From Eubacterium sp. 1001713B170207_170306_E7 (GTDB taxonomy: Bacteria > Bacillota > Clostridia > Eubacteriales > Eubacteriaceae), in contig NZ_JADMVE010000005.1 of NCBI RefSeq assembly GCF_015547515.1, forward strand, positions 310,001 to 374,000: 64,000 nucleotides of DNA. Direction: 5' to 3'. Positions 6,852 to 15,089 of this stretch are shown here, piece after piece; positions within the stretch are counted from its first letter, which is position 1; every line of letters starts with the position of its first letter. The position numbers and the translations under genes are program-made. The notes beneath the pieces were generated by a model, which was not told the origin of the DNA, did not search any database, and was given only the letters and a program-made list of their open reading frames with translations.

Positions 6852-8408
6852 ATGAAAAAATTGAAAAGGCTGCTGGCTCTGGGCGTTGCCCTGGTGATGA
6901 CAGCAGCAGTATTTGCAGGCTGCGGCAATAAGACAGCCGGCATAGACGCAAAGGATGGCAACACGCTGGTATACGGCAGCCAGGATTACACCGCGATCAA
7001 CCCGGCGCTGTATGAGCACGGCGAAATCAACCTGCTTCTGTTCGCCGGCCTGACCGCCCACGATGAAAATGACAAGGTTGTTCCGGGAATGGCAGAGAGC
7101 TGGGACTGGAACGCCGCGGAGAGTGCCTACACCTTCCACATCCGGGATGGTATTACATGGCAGGACGGTGAGAAATTCACAGCGAAGGATGTCAAGTTTA
7201 CACTGGAAGCCATCATGAATCCGGACAATGCTTCAGAAATCGCATCAAACTATGAGGACATCACGAAAATTGAAGTGCCGGACGATCAGACAGTCAAGAT
7301 TTTCCTCAAAGCGCCCAACGTCGCAATGCTGGATTACCTGACCATCGGTATTCTGCCGGCGCACCTGCTGGAGGGCAAGGACCTGGCTACCAATGATTTT
7401 AACCGCAACCCCGTCGGCACCGGCCCTTACAAGCTTGTTTCCTGGGATGAAGGCCAGAGCATTACCATGGAAAAATTTGATGATTATTACGCAGGCGCCC
7501 CAAAAATCGGCAAAGTGATCTTCAAAATTGTCGGGGACACCAAAGCCCGCGCCATGCAGCTGAAATCCGGCGAGCTGGACATGGCGCAGGTACCGCCGAA
7601 CGATGCCAAGCAGTTTGAAGGCAATGACGAATTTAAAATTTACGATATGGAAACAGCCGACTACCGCGGGATTCTGTATAATTTTAACAATGATCTGTTT
7701 AAAAACAACCGAGAGCTGCCAAACGCCCTGAGCTACGCCATTGACCGCCAGGCTATCATTGATTCGGTGCTGCTAGGGGAAGGGCAGCTGGCTTACTCGC
7801 CGCTTCAGGCAGGGCCTTACAACAACCCGGACATTGAAAAATTTGATTACAACCCGGCCAAAGCCCAGGAAATGCTGGAGGCAGCGGGCTGGAAAAAAGG
7901 CAGCGACGGCGTCTATGAAAAGAACGGAACCCGCCTGGCCTTCAAGATCAACATCGCAGAGGGCGATCAGGTGCGTGTGGACATTGCCAATGTCGCGGCG
8001 CAGAACCTGAAGGACATCGGTGTGGACGCGACGGTTTCTGTCAATGCCGAAACCGACTGGGCCGGACAGGAAACCTATCTCATCGGCTGGGGAAGCCCCT
8101 TTGATCCAGATGACCACACCTACAAGGTATTCGGGACAGACAAAGGCTCAAACTACAGCGGATACTCCAATCCGAAGGTAGATGACCTTCTTCAGAAAGC
8201 CCGTGAAACCGACAATGACGCGCAGAGAATGGAATACTACAAGGCTTTTCAGGAAGAGCTGACAAAGGATATGCCTTATACCTTCATCGCTTATGTGGAC
8301 GCCATCTACGTTGCCAAGGCCAATATTCAGGGGATTACGCCAGACACCATTTTAGGCCATCACGGTGTCGGTATTTTCTGGAACATTGCGGACTGGACTT
8401 TGAATTAA
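6852..8408 (+). CDS. Solute-binding lipoprotein, family 5 (OppA/NikA-like)
   Basis: The 518-residue protein starts with a lipoprotein signal peptide ending AAVFAGC (Cys near 24). The mature part is an SBP family 5 protein with the NPALYEHGEINLLLFAGLT start, the VPGMAESWDWN motif and the VGTGPYKLVSWDEGQ motif. SD AGGAGA is 7 nt from ATG. Family members bind peptides, Ni chelates, or haem. I see no His-rich stretch that would single out nickel. It follows the permease genes by 43 bp in the same operon, and the usual high expression of the binding protein would be served by this strong SD. Confidence 0.88.
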   Translation: MKKLKRLLALGVALVMTAAVFAGCGNKTAGIDAKDGNTLVYGSQDYTAINPALYEHGEINLLLFAGLTAHDENDKVVPGMAESWDWNAAESAYTFHIRDGITWQDGEKFTAKDVKFTLEAIMNPDNASEIASNYEDITKIEVPDDQTVKIFLKAPNVAMLDYLTIGILPAHLLEGKDLATNDFNRNPVGTGPYKLVSWDEGQSITMEKFDDYYAGAPKIGKVIFKIVGDTKARAMQLKSGELDMAQVPPNDAKQFEGNDEFKIYDMETADYRGILYNFNNDLFKNNRELPNALSYAIDRQAIIDSVLLGEGQLAYSPLQAGPYNNPDIEKFDYNPAKAQEMLEAAGWKKGSDGVYEKNGTRLAFKINIAEGDQVRVDIANVAAQNLKDIGVDATVSVNAETDWAGQETYLIGWGSPFDPDDHTYKVFGTDKGSNYSGYSNPKVDDLLQKARETDNDAQRMEYYKAFQEELTKDMPYTFIAYVDAIYVAKANIQGITPDTILGHHGVGIFWNIADWTLN

Positions 8409-8486
8409 ATTGAACGCGGAGAATTGAGTCGCATGAAACAGCGGCGCAGTTCTCCTTTCTGCATTTTTCACGAAGAGGAGCATAAG

Positions 8487-9524
8487 ATGACAACCTTACT
8501 GGATATTAAAAACCTGTCCGTCAATATCGACACAGATCAGGGCTGTGTCCACGCGGTGCGGGACGTGAGCCTGACGCTGAAGCCGGGTGAAACCCTGGCC
8601 ATTGTGGGAGAATCGGGCTGCGGGAAGTCCGTGTTCTGCAAGAGCATTCTGGGGATTCTGCCGGTGCGGGCACGGGTGGCCGGCGGTGCAGTCCTCTTTA
8701 AGGGCAGGGAACTCACGGGCCTGCCGGAAAAAGCACTGGAGGCGGTTCGGGGAAAGGAGATCGCCATGATCTTTCAAGACCCTGTATCCTCCTTAAACCC
8801 GACGATGTCCATTGGCAGCCAGATTGTGGAGGCGGTCAGGGCACATCAAAAGCTCGATAAGGCAGAGGCCAGAAAGCTGGCCGTCTCGCTGATGGAGCAG
8901 GTGGGCATCGACATGGCTCAAAAGCGCTTTGACCAGTATCCCCACCAATTTTCAGGGGGCATGCTTCAGAGAAGTGTCATCGCCATGGCGCTGGCCTGCG
9001 GCCCGGATATTCTGATTGCCGACGAGCCGACAACCGCACTGGACGTCACCATCCAGTCCCAGATATTGAAACTGCTCAAGGAAATACAGAAACGGACAGG
9101 GGTGGCCATTCTGTTTATCACCCATGACCTGGGAGTGGTGGCTAGGATGGCTGACCGGGTGGCGGTGATGTATGCCGGCAGACTGGTGGAGCTCGGGACC
9201 GTTGATGATATTTTTTATGATCCGCGTCACCCCTATACCTGGGGACTGCTGTCATCGCTGCCGTCCACCGACGGCGATGAGGAAACCCTGAACCCCATCC
9301 CCGGCACGCCGCCGGATTTGATCAATCCGCCCAGGGGTGACGCCTTTGCGCCGCGCAACCCCTACGCGCTGGCCATCGACTATGAGGAAGCGCCCCCCAT
9401 GTTTAAAATATCCGGGACACATTACGCTGCAACCTGGCTGCTCGACCCGCGGGCGCCCAGGATTGAGCCGCCGGTAAGCGTGGAAAACGGCCGGGTCATT
9501 AAGAGGCAGGAGGTTTTTGGATGA
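8487..9524 (+). CDS. ABC importer ATPase (OppD/NikD-like)
   Basis: The start is placed at ATG 8487, preceded by AGAGGAG, rather than at the earlier in-frame ATG 8424, which lacks an SD; this gives 345 residues. Walker [10 protein letters not shown]-loop [11 protein letters not shown], signature [10 protein letters not shown] and Walker [13 protein letters not shown] are all present, followed by the C-terminal oligopeptide-transporter domain ([12 protein letters not shown]). An oddity: where OppD proteins have a Cys-rich GC.F.PRC segment, this protein has GDAFAPRNP, so those cysteines are replaced. The partner ATPase follows with 4-nt overlap. Confidence 0.9.
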   Translation: MTTLLDIKNLSVNIDTDQGCVHAVRDVSLTLKPGETLAIVGESGCGKSVFCKSILGILPVRARVAGGAVLFKGRELTGLPEKALEAVRGKEIAMIFQDPVSSLNPTMSIGSQIVEAVRAHQKLDKAEARKLAVSLMEQVGIDMAQKRFDQYPHQFSGGMLQRSVIAMALACGPDILIADEPTTALDVTIQSQILKLLKEIQKRTGVAILFITHDLGVVARMADRVAVMYAGRLVELGTVDDIFYDPRHPYTWGLLSSLPSTDGDEETLNPIPGTPPDLINPPRGDAFAPRNPYALAIDYEEAPPMFKISGTHYAATWLLDPRAPRIEPPVSVENGRVIKRQEVFG

Positions 9525-10414
9525 ACGGGAAAAAGCTGGTAGAAGTCCGGGAGCTCAGAAAATATTACAGGCTGGATAAGCACACCACCGTCAGGGCAGT
9601 GGACGGCATTTCCTTTGATATTCTCAAAGGCGAAATCTTTGGCCTGGTGGGCGAGAGCGGCTCCGGAAAATCGACGACCGGCAGAGCGCTGATGCACCTT
9701 TTTGAGCTGACCGGCGGCTCCGTCTGTTTTGAGGGACTGGAAATTTCAGATAAATCGGTCTACCGGAAAAACCGCAGACGCATCACCGGGGAAATGCAGA
9801 TGATTTTTCAGGATGCGGCGTCGGCTGTCAATACCCGTATGACCATCGGCGAGATCATTACCGAGCCTTTTAGAATACGCGGCGAAAAAGCTGATAAAAA
9901 GGAGCTTCGTGAAAAGGCAGCAGCGCTCATGGCACTCACGGGTCTCAGCAGCAGCGTGATGGACCGCTACCCATCGGAATTTTCCGGCGGGCAGCTCCAG
10001 AGGGCCTGCATCGCCCGGGCGCTGGCCCTGAACCCACAGCTCATCATCGCGGATGAACCCATCGCCTCTCTGGATGTGTCCATCCAGGCCCAGATCGTAA
10101 ACCTCTTTAAAAAGCTGCAGGAGGAGCGTGGACTGACCTGTCTGTTTATTGCCCATGACCTGGCCATGGTGCGGTACATCAGTGACCGGATCGGGGTGAT
10201 GCGCCATGGCAGGCTGGTAGAGCTGGCGCCGGGAAAGGAGCTGTTCAGCCACCCGGTGCACCCCTATACCCAAAGCCTCATTGAGGCCATTCCGGTTCCT
10301 GACCCCGGGATGGGGCAGCGGCAAAGCCATGCTGGGTACAGGCCAGAAAAAACCGAGGCACAGCCGGTATGGCACGAGGTGTCGCCGGGGCACTTCGCCT
10401 GTACCCCTGTGTAA
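9521..10414 (+). CDS. ABC importer ATPase (OppF/NikE-like)
   Basis: This 297-residue ATPase carries Walker A GESGSGKSTTG, Q-loop FQDAASAVNTRMTIGEII, signature FSGGQLQRACIARAL and Walker B LIIADEPIASLD, then an HPYTQSLIEAIP C-terminal domain. It should pair with the preceding ATPase to energise the importer. It overlaps that gene by 4 nt and is the last member of the operon. The C-terminal HFACTPV retains one of the family cysteines, in contrast to its partner. Confidence 0.9.
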   Translation: MNGKKLVEVRELRKYYRLDKHTTVRAVDGISFDILKGEIFGLVGESGSGKSTTGRALMHLFELTGGSVCFEGLEISDKSVYRKNRRRITGEMQMIFQDAASAVNTRMTIGEIITEPFRIRGEKADKKELREKAAALMALTGLSSSVMDRYPSEFSGGQLQRACIARALALNPQLIIADEPIASLDVSIQAQIVNLFKKLQEERGLTCLFIAHDLAMVRYISDRIGVMRHGRLVELAPGKELFSHPVHPYTQSLIEAIPVPDPGMGQRQSHAGYRPEKTEAQPVWHEVSPGHFACTPV

Positions 10415-10429
10415 AAACCTTAAATATAG

Positions 10430-10457
10430 TGAAATCGGGCGGAAATCCTGCTATAAT
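10430..10457 (+). promoter_or_regulatory. Probable promoter of the GNAT gene
   Basis: TATAAT (10452-10457) with extended-10 TGC lies 32 bp before the start codon; a weak -35 (GTGAAA, 10429-10434) is 17 bp upstream. Confidence 0.45.
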
Positions 10458-10488
10458 GAGAAAAACCAAGCAGAGAAGGAGAACCGCC

Positions 10489-11004
10489 ATGAAAATACGT
10501 CAGGCCGTCCCCGATGACCATCCCCTGATCTATGACCTGATCGAAACCGCCTTTGCGACAGCCCGGGTTGCCGACGGCACTGAACAGGATTTTGCAGAGA
10601 AGCTCTGGAACAGCGACGCCTATATACCAGAGCTGGACCTCGTCGCTGAGGAGGACGGGAATCTGGTGGGGCACGTTATGTTTACCAAAACCATCGTCGA
10701 GCAGGAAAACGGGTGCTTTGAAGCCCTGCTGCTGGCCCCGGTGTCTGTGCTGCGGTCTTTCCGGGATCAGGGCATTGGCGCGTCAATGATCCGCGCCGGA
10801 CAGGAAAAAGCGCGGAATATGGGGTATAAAGCAGTCTTCCTGCTGGGCGATCCGGCCTATTACAGGCGATTTGGCTTTGGCCCGACCTTTCTTTATAATA
10901 TCCGCTGTTCCCTTGATCTGCCGGAGGATCACCAGGAAAATATCATGGTGTGCGAGCTGCTCTCCGGCGCTTTGGAGGGTGTGAGCGGAATTGTCAGAAT
11001 GTAA
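10489..11004 (+). CDS. GNAT family N-acetyltransferase
   Basis: The start is at ATG 10489 behind AGAAGGAGA; the longer open frame upstream has no SD. The 171-residue protein has the GNAT fold of the YhbS-like subgroup: MKIRQAVPDDHPLIYDLIETAF at the N-terminus, the acetyl-CoA motif A with VSVLRSFRDQGIGASMI (about 87-103), and the GDPAYYRRFGF motif typical of this subgroup (about 124-134). Substrate unknown. It stands alone between the importer operon and a dehydrogenase. Confidence 0.88.
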   Translation: MKIRQAVPDDHPLIYDLIETAFATARVADGTEQDFAEKLWNSDAYIPELDLVAEEDGNLVGHVMFTKTIVEQENGCFEALLLAPVSVLRSFRDQGIGASMIRAGQEKARNMGYKAVFLLGDPAYYRRFGFGPTFLYNIRCSLDLPEDHQENIMVCELLSGALEGVSGIVRM

Positions 11005-11080
11005 GTGGTCAGGCCATTGATTTTTACAGCTTTTAGGGGTACACTATGAGTAATAATTGATTCAGAAAGAAGGAAGTACC

Positions 11081-12031
11081 ATGAACATTGTATTGTTAGA
11101 ATCTCTGGCGGTTGACAGCGAAACGCTGGAGGCGCTGGTAAAGCCCCTGGCCGACGCGGGCCACAGCTTTAAAGCCTATGAACGAAACGACGATCCGGAA
11201 ATTCAAATTCAGGAAGCCAGGGATGCAGACATCTTAATGATTGCCAATATGCCTTTAAAGGGTGAGGTTATTGAGGCCTGCGAGCACCTTAAATATATTG
11301 ATGTTGCCTTTACCGGGGTAGACCACGTGGACCTGGAGGCCGCTAAAAGAAAAGGTGTGGCTGTCAGCAACGCCTCCGGCTATTCTAATGAGTCTGTCGC
11401 TGAGCTGGCCATCGAAATGATGCTTTCCCTGCTGCGCAATGTCCCGCAGATGGATGCCCGCGCCCGTGATGGGAAAACCAAGGACGGCCTGGTGGGCAGT
11501 GAGCTCAAGGGAAAAACCGTTGGGATTATCGGTACTGGAGCCATCGGAAGCCGTACCGCTGAGCTCTGCCATGCCTTCGGCTGTAATATCGTTGCTTACA
11601 ATGGCTTTGGCAGCGGCAGGAACAAGCCGGATTATATCACCTATATGCCTTTAAAAGAAATGCTTGAGCAGTCTGATATTGTCACCCTGCATTGTCCGCT
11701 GACAGACCAGTCGCGGGGGATGATCAACGCGGAGACCATCGCTTATATGAAACCCACCGCCTATCTGATCAATGCCGCCAGAGGCCCGGTGGTCGATTCA
11801 CAGGCACTGGCCGATGCGCTGAACAGCGGTAAAATCGCCGGAGCCGGCATCGACGTTCTGGAAATGGAACCCCCTTTCCCGGCAGAGCATCCGTTGCTCA
11901 AGGCAAAGCATACCATCATTACGCCGCATATTGCCTTTGCCAGCAAAGAGTCCATGAAAATCCGGGCAGATATTGTTTTTAAAAATATTGAAACCTGGAT
12001 GGCAGGGAAGCAGCAGAATATTATTTTGTAA
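11081..12031 (+). CDS. D-isomer-specific 2-hydroxyacid dehydrogenase
   Basis: ATG 11081 follows GAAGGAAG, giving 316 residues. The NAD-binding Rossmann motif is GIIGTGAIGS (about 146-155). The catalytic triad is visible as Arg in NAARGPVVD, Glu in DVLEMEPP and His in TPHIAFAS. The enzyme should interconvert a 2-oxoacid and a D-2-hydroxyacid with NAD(H), in the cytoplasm; glycerate, lactate or phosphoglycerate are all possible. It is monocistronic with its own terminator. It is distinct from the second dehydrogenase at 25028, which is of the D-lactate type. Confidence 0.88.
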   Translation: MNIVLLESLAVDSETLEALVKPLADAGHSFKAYERNDDPEIQIQEARDADILMIANMPLKGEVIEACEHLKYIDVAFTGVDHVDLEAAKRKGVAVSNASGYSNESVAELAIEMMLSLLRNVPQMDARARDGKTKDGLVGSELKGKTVGIIGTGAIGSRTAELCHAFGCNIVAYNGFGSGRNKPDYITYMPLKEMLEQSDIVTLHCPLTDQSRGMINAETIAYMKPTAYLINAARGPVVDSQALADALNSGKIAGAGIDVLEMEPPFPAEHPLLKAKHTIITPHIAFASKESMKIRADIVFKNIETWMAGKQQNIIL

Positions 12032-12037
12032 AAATAA

Positions 12038-12077
12038 AAACACCGGACCGTTGTTTTGCGGTTCGGTGTTTTTTTAT
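12038..12077 (+). terminator. Intrinsic terminator
   Basis: CACCGGACCG and CGGTTCGGTG pair (one G-U) around an 8-nt loop, with A-tract before and seven T after. Confidence 0.88.
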
Positions 12078-12195
12078 TTCTGCGCCTTTGCAGCTCAGAA
12101 AACAGTAATATTCTATATTTAATTAAATCGTACAAACGATCTTTAGTCATAAATTTTCCATTTTCTTCAAATAAAATTTCATTTTTACAATTATC

Positions 12196-12224
12196 TTGAC
12201 ATTTTCGTAAAAACAATTTATAAT
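12196..12224 (+). promoter_or_regulatory. Promoter of the methyl-transfer operon
   Basis: Perfect consensus: TTGACA (12196-12201), 17-bp spacer, TATAAT (12219-12224), 78 bp before the methyltransferase start. Confidence 0.85.
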
Positions 12225-12234
12225 GTATTTAATA

Positions 12235-12260
12235 TTTAGTATCTACCAGTAGGAACTAAA
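12235..12260. promoter_or_regulatory. Candidate operator at the transcription start
   Basis: TTTAGT (12235-12240) and ACTAAA (12255-12260) are exact inverted arms and enclose a second pair CTA/TAG around CCAG. The site overlaps the expected start of transcription. One of the two GntR/UTRA proteins of the same operon is the natural candidate to bind it, which is inference. Confidence 0.5.
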
Positions 12261-12301
12261 AATTAAATACATTAGAATTATTTTGAAAGGGGACTCTCAC
12301 A

Positions 12302-13462
12302 ATGAGCAATCCACAAGAACAACTTAAGTTACGTCAAGAACGCGTCGCAAAAACTTTCAAACGCGAAATTCCGGATAAGGTGCCGATTTTCCTGGCTGCC
12401 GAAGCCTATTCGCCCTTTTACCTCGGCCTCAAACCCACCGATGTTACAGATTATGACAAAGCTATGGACATTTCAAAAAAGGTGGCTGCTGATTTGAATT
12501 ACGATTGTACCTATTATCCCTACACACCGCAGAACCTGGTGCTTTCTCCTTGTATTGAAGCTTTGGGCGGCAGTGTTCACGTTGTCAATGAAGAATTTAT
12601 CAAACAAATCAATCCTGAAAATGTGACGATTATGGAGCCCGAGGATTATCCTGGATTCATAAAAGATCCTTTCAACTACCTTCTTGAAGAAATCTATCCA
12701 CGTCGTTACAAAACCCTGGCAGGCAACGATGACGAAGAAAAATACCAGAAAATCGTCGGTATGATGAAGAGCAATATGACCTACGGCGCCTATTGTGCAA
12801 AATTTGAAGAAGAAGCTGGAATTGTTGTTCTCCAGGATGCCCAGCTTTACTTTAATCCTGTAGACATCATTTTTGACTTGCTGCGTGATTTCCGCGGTAT
12901 CGTACGGGACATTAAAAAGCGTCCGGAAGAAGTACGGGATGCGGGTTTAGCCATGGTTGACGGTATTCTTAAATACGCAGCCACAAAAAAGGTTCTGCCT
13001 CATAAAGCCTTCTTCTGCCCCATGCACCTCCCTACCTTCCTGACACCAAAAGATTTTGAAAAAGTTTACTGGCCTTCCTTCAAAAAACTTACTGAAGGTA
13101 TCGTTGCCATGGGTCACAACATTCTCTTTGAATTTGAAGTAGATTACGGCCATCTTTTTGAATTTCTCCAAGAATTACCAAAGACCAATATCGCGGGCAT
13201 CTTCGAAATGAAGGACTTAAAACTTGTCAAAGAAAAACTTGGCAACACCATGTCCATCGTTGGCGGCCTTGATACCAACACCCTCTACCACGGCACCGAA
13301 CAGGATTGTATCGACATGGTTAAAAAACTCATCGACGATCTGGCGCCCGGCGGCGGTTATATGCTTGGACCATCCACTCCGCTGACTTTCCCTATCGACG
13401 CCAAGAAAGAAAATTTAAAAGCTGCCCTCGATTTTGCCAACGAATACGGCATTTATAAATAA
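12302..13462 (+). CDS. UroD-fold corrinoid-dependent methyltransferase (substrate unknown)
   Basis: The 386-residue protein belongs to the uroporphyrinogen decarboxylase/MtaA superfamily: an N-terminal FKREIPDKVPIFLAAEAYSPF segment, a YWPSFKKL helix (about 258), and the closing IVGGLDTNTLYHGTEQDC and LAPGGGYMLGPSTPLTF strands. The H-x-C zinc signature of MtaA/MtbA is not apparent; a CPMHLP segment lies at the matching region. In acetogens such proteins transfer methyl groups between substrates, corrinoid proteins and tetrahydrofolate. Here a corrinoid-protein gene lies 270 nt downstream and a 41-residue microprotein follows at once. SD GAAAGGGG is 8 nt from ATG. The second such protein is at 53989. 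Methylated substrate cannot be named. Confidence 0.82.
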   Translation: MSNPQEQLKLRQERVAKTFKREIPDKVPIFLAAEAYSPFYLGLKPTDVTDYDKAMDISKKVAADLNYDCTYYPYTPQNLVLSPCIEALGGSVHVVNEEFIKQINPENVTIMEPEDYPGFIKDPFNYLLEEIYPRRYKTLAGNDDEEKYQKIVGMMKSNMTYGAYCAKFEEEAGIVVLQDAQLYFNPVDIIFDLLRDFRGIVRDIKKRPEEVRDAGLAMVDGILKYAATKKVLPHKAFFCPMHLPTFLTPKDFEKVYWPSFKKLTEGIVAMGHNILFEFEVDYGHLFEFLQELPKTNIAGIFEMKDLKLVKEKLGNTMSIVGGLDTNTLYHGTEQDCIDMVKKLIDDLAPGGGYMLGPSTPLTFPIDAKKENLKAALDFANEYGIYK

Positions 13463-13480
13463 ACAAGGAGATTAATTAAT

Positions 13481-13606
13481 ATGGAAGAAAAAACATTAAA
13501 CCGTCCTGTCATTGAACGTGTTGCCACTGAATTTCTGGGTCTCACTGATCCGGATGATATCGAAGCTTTTGTCAATGAATTTGTTTATACGATCCTCATG
13601 GCCTAA
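13481..13606 (+). CDS. 41-residue microprotein linked to UroD-fold methyltransferase
   Basis: A good SD (AAGGAG, 13465-13470) lies 10 nt before ATG 13481, and a 41-codon frame follows, 18 nt after the methyltransferase stop. The protein starts MEEKTLNRPVIERVATEF and ends EAFVNEFVYTILMA; it is acidic with an amphipathic, hydrophobic C-terminus. It aligns with the microprotein at 55155 with one single-residue gap: identical T5, L6, I11, V14, A15, E17, E28, V31 and V35, plus F/Y and I/L substitutions. Both sit right behind a UroD-fold gene. I know no function; a small subunit or chaperone of the methyltransferase is inference. Confidence 0.65.
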   Translation: MEEKTLNRPVIERVATEFLGLTDPDDIEAFVNEFVYTILMA

Positions 13607-13623
13607 ATGAAAATTTTTGTAAC

Positions 13624-13652
13624 TGGTAAAGCAAAATTTTCTGTGATATAAT
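13624..13652 (+). promoter_or_regulatory. Probable internal promoter before the corrinoid-protein gene
   Basis: TATAAT (13647-13652) with extended -10 TGA; the -35 hexamer (TGGTAA) is weak. It would allow the corrinoid protein and regulators to be made independently of the methyltransferase. Confidence 0.4.
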
Positions 13653-13666
13653 TAAAAACATACTCA

Positions 13667-13701
13667 AAAGGGGTAAGGCTGGTCACTGGCTTTACCCCTT
13701 T
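13667..13701 (+). promoter_or_regulatory. Stable hairpin in the leader of the corrinoid-protein gene
   Basis: AAAGGGGTA and TACCCCTTT pair perfectly over an inner GGCTGG/CTGGCT-rich loop. No T-run of note follows (TTTCAATC), so it is a weak terminator at best, or an mRNA processing/stability element between methyltransferase and corrinoid protein. Confidence 0.55.
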
Positions 13702-13732
13702 CAATCATACAGAACTTTTTGGAGGCACCCTT

Positions 13733-14362
13733 ATGCAAGATCCACTCATCGACGCCATCATTGCCCTCAATGACAAAAAAACTCTGGAAATCGTCTGCTT
13801 TCTTCGCAGTGAAGGCGTATCACCCATCGAAATTATCGAACGCATCCAAGAGGGGATCGTCCAAGTGGGCGAGTTATACCAGCAAAAGCATTACTACTTG
13901 GCTGATCTCATCATGGCTGGACTGATTTTTAAAGATGTCCTTAAGCTTAAAGAGATGAAGACCAGTTCCGGTGGCACCACTCTCTCAAAAAGGTATACGA
14001 TCCTGTTGGGCACTGTCAAAAACGATATGCACGACATTGGCAAGGAGCTTTTTATGGATTTAGCTCAGTCTTCAGGCTTTCATGTCATCGATTTGGGCGT
14101 CGACGTTGCACCGGAGGTATTTTTAAACCAATATTGCCAAACCCAAGCTGACATCATCGCCCTCAGCGGTATTCTCACCCAATCTATCCAGCAGATGAGC
14201 GCTGTCATCCGCCTTTTTGAAAAAAGCGGTGAACGTAGTCGGGTGAAGTTTCTTATCGGCGGGTACCCCGTCACGGCGGATGCCTGTACCTATACAGGTG
14301 CAGACGCCTTTGCCGCAGACATCAAACAGGGTGTGGAAATTTGCCAGTCATGGTGCATTTAG
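13733..14362 (+). CDS. Corrinoid (B12-binding) protein of a methyltransferase system
   Basis: The 209-residue protein has the two-domain layout of MtaC/MtbC/OdmA-type proteins. An N-terminal helical cap spans about 1-85 with MAGLIFKDVLKLKE. A Rossmann-like B12 domain carries the DxHxxG cobalt-ligand motif as DMHDIG (His near 102), then ALSGILTQSI (about 145) and IGGYPV (about 178). It carries the methyl group on Co between the substrate methyltransferase and an acceptor. SD TTGGAGG is 8 nt before ATG. It lies between the UroD-fold gene/microprotein and two GntR regulators. No reductive activator gene is nearby, so that partner must be encoded elsewhere. Confidence 0.9.
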   Translation: MQDPLIDAIIALNDKKTLEIVCFLRSEGVSPIEIIERIQEGIVQVGELYQQKHYYLADLIMAGLIFKDVLKLKEMKTSSGGTTLSKRYTILLGTVKNDMHDIGKELFMDLAQSSGFHVIDLGVDVAPEVFLNQYCQTQADIIALSGILTQSIQQMSAVIRLFEKSGERSRVKFLIGGYPVTADACTYTGADAFAADIKQGVEICQSWCI

Positions 14363-14372
14363 GTGGTTTAAT

Positions 14373-15086
14373 ATGGAAACGCTGCATAATCAAATTTATT
14401 TAAAACTTCGGGATGCCATTGAAAGCGGAGCCTTTATGGTGGGCGAGATGCTTCCCTCGGAAAACTCCCTTGGCAAGCAGTTTCAAACCGCCCGGGTGAC
14501 GGTCCGCAAAGCTCTCATCCGCCTGGCCGATGAGGGCTACATCTACGCAGTTCCCAGCAAAGGATACTTTGTCAACCAAAAACGGCGCAACCTTTATGCC
14601 TGGACCTACGACGAAAAAAATCTTTTTAAAATGAAAATTACCAGCGGAAAGCTGGTTTCTGTGGATTTGATCTTGCCCAACGTGGATATCTCCTACAATT
14701 TGAGGGTTCCCGGCGATCGCTATGTGGTGGCCATCAAGCGCCTGTTTTATTCCGGGGAAACCTGTGTAGCTTACGAGGAAAACTTTTTCCCCTACTTTAG
14801 CGGTATGGTCATCGATGAAGACACCCTCCAAAGCGCTGTTCTTACGGATATCCTGGGTCAGAACACGGCGTTATACGATATTTCTAAAAAAATCACCTGT
14901 GGTGTTACGGAAACCGGTCCACCAGAGGTTTCAGATCTCAATCTCCCGGAAAATACGCCTGTTTGCCTTATTGAAACCTTTATCAACGATGACGAGGATG
15001 AGCCGCTGGCCTGGTCGCTCCGGTACTTTGCCATCACGTCATTGCAGATGCACTGTGAATTATCCATGGAAAGTTTGCGGAGGTAA
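14373..15086 (+). CDS. GntR-family regulator, HutC/UTRA type
   Basis: The start is taken at ATG 14373, 10 nt after the corrinoid-protein stop and behind AGGTGG. The 237-residue protein has an N-terminal winged helix (about 3-68: LPSENSLGKQFQTARVTVRKAL) and a C-terminal UTRA ligand domain with the YEENFFPYF and ITCGVTETGPP motifs. Ligands of this class are usually small metabolites of the regulated pathway. Position inside the methyl-transfer operon argues for autoregulation, probably at the operator near 12235. A second GntR protein follows 3 nt later. Confidence 0.85.
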   Translation: METLHNQIYLKLRDAIESGAFMVGEMLPSENSLGKQFQTARVTVRKALIRLADEGYIYAVPSKGYFVNQKRRNLYAWTYDEKNLFKMKITSGKLVSVDLILPNVDISYNLRVPGDRYVVAIKRLFYSGETCVAYEENFFPYFSGMVIDEDTLQSAVLTDILGQNTALYDISKKITCGVTETGPPEVSDLNLPENTPVCLIETFINDDEDEPLAWSLRYFAITSLQMHCELSMESLRR

Positions 15087-15089
15087 AAG

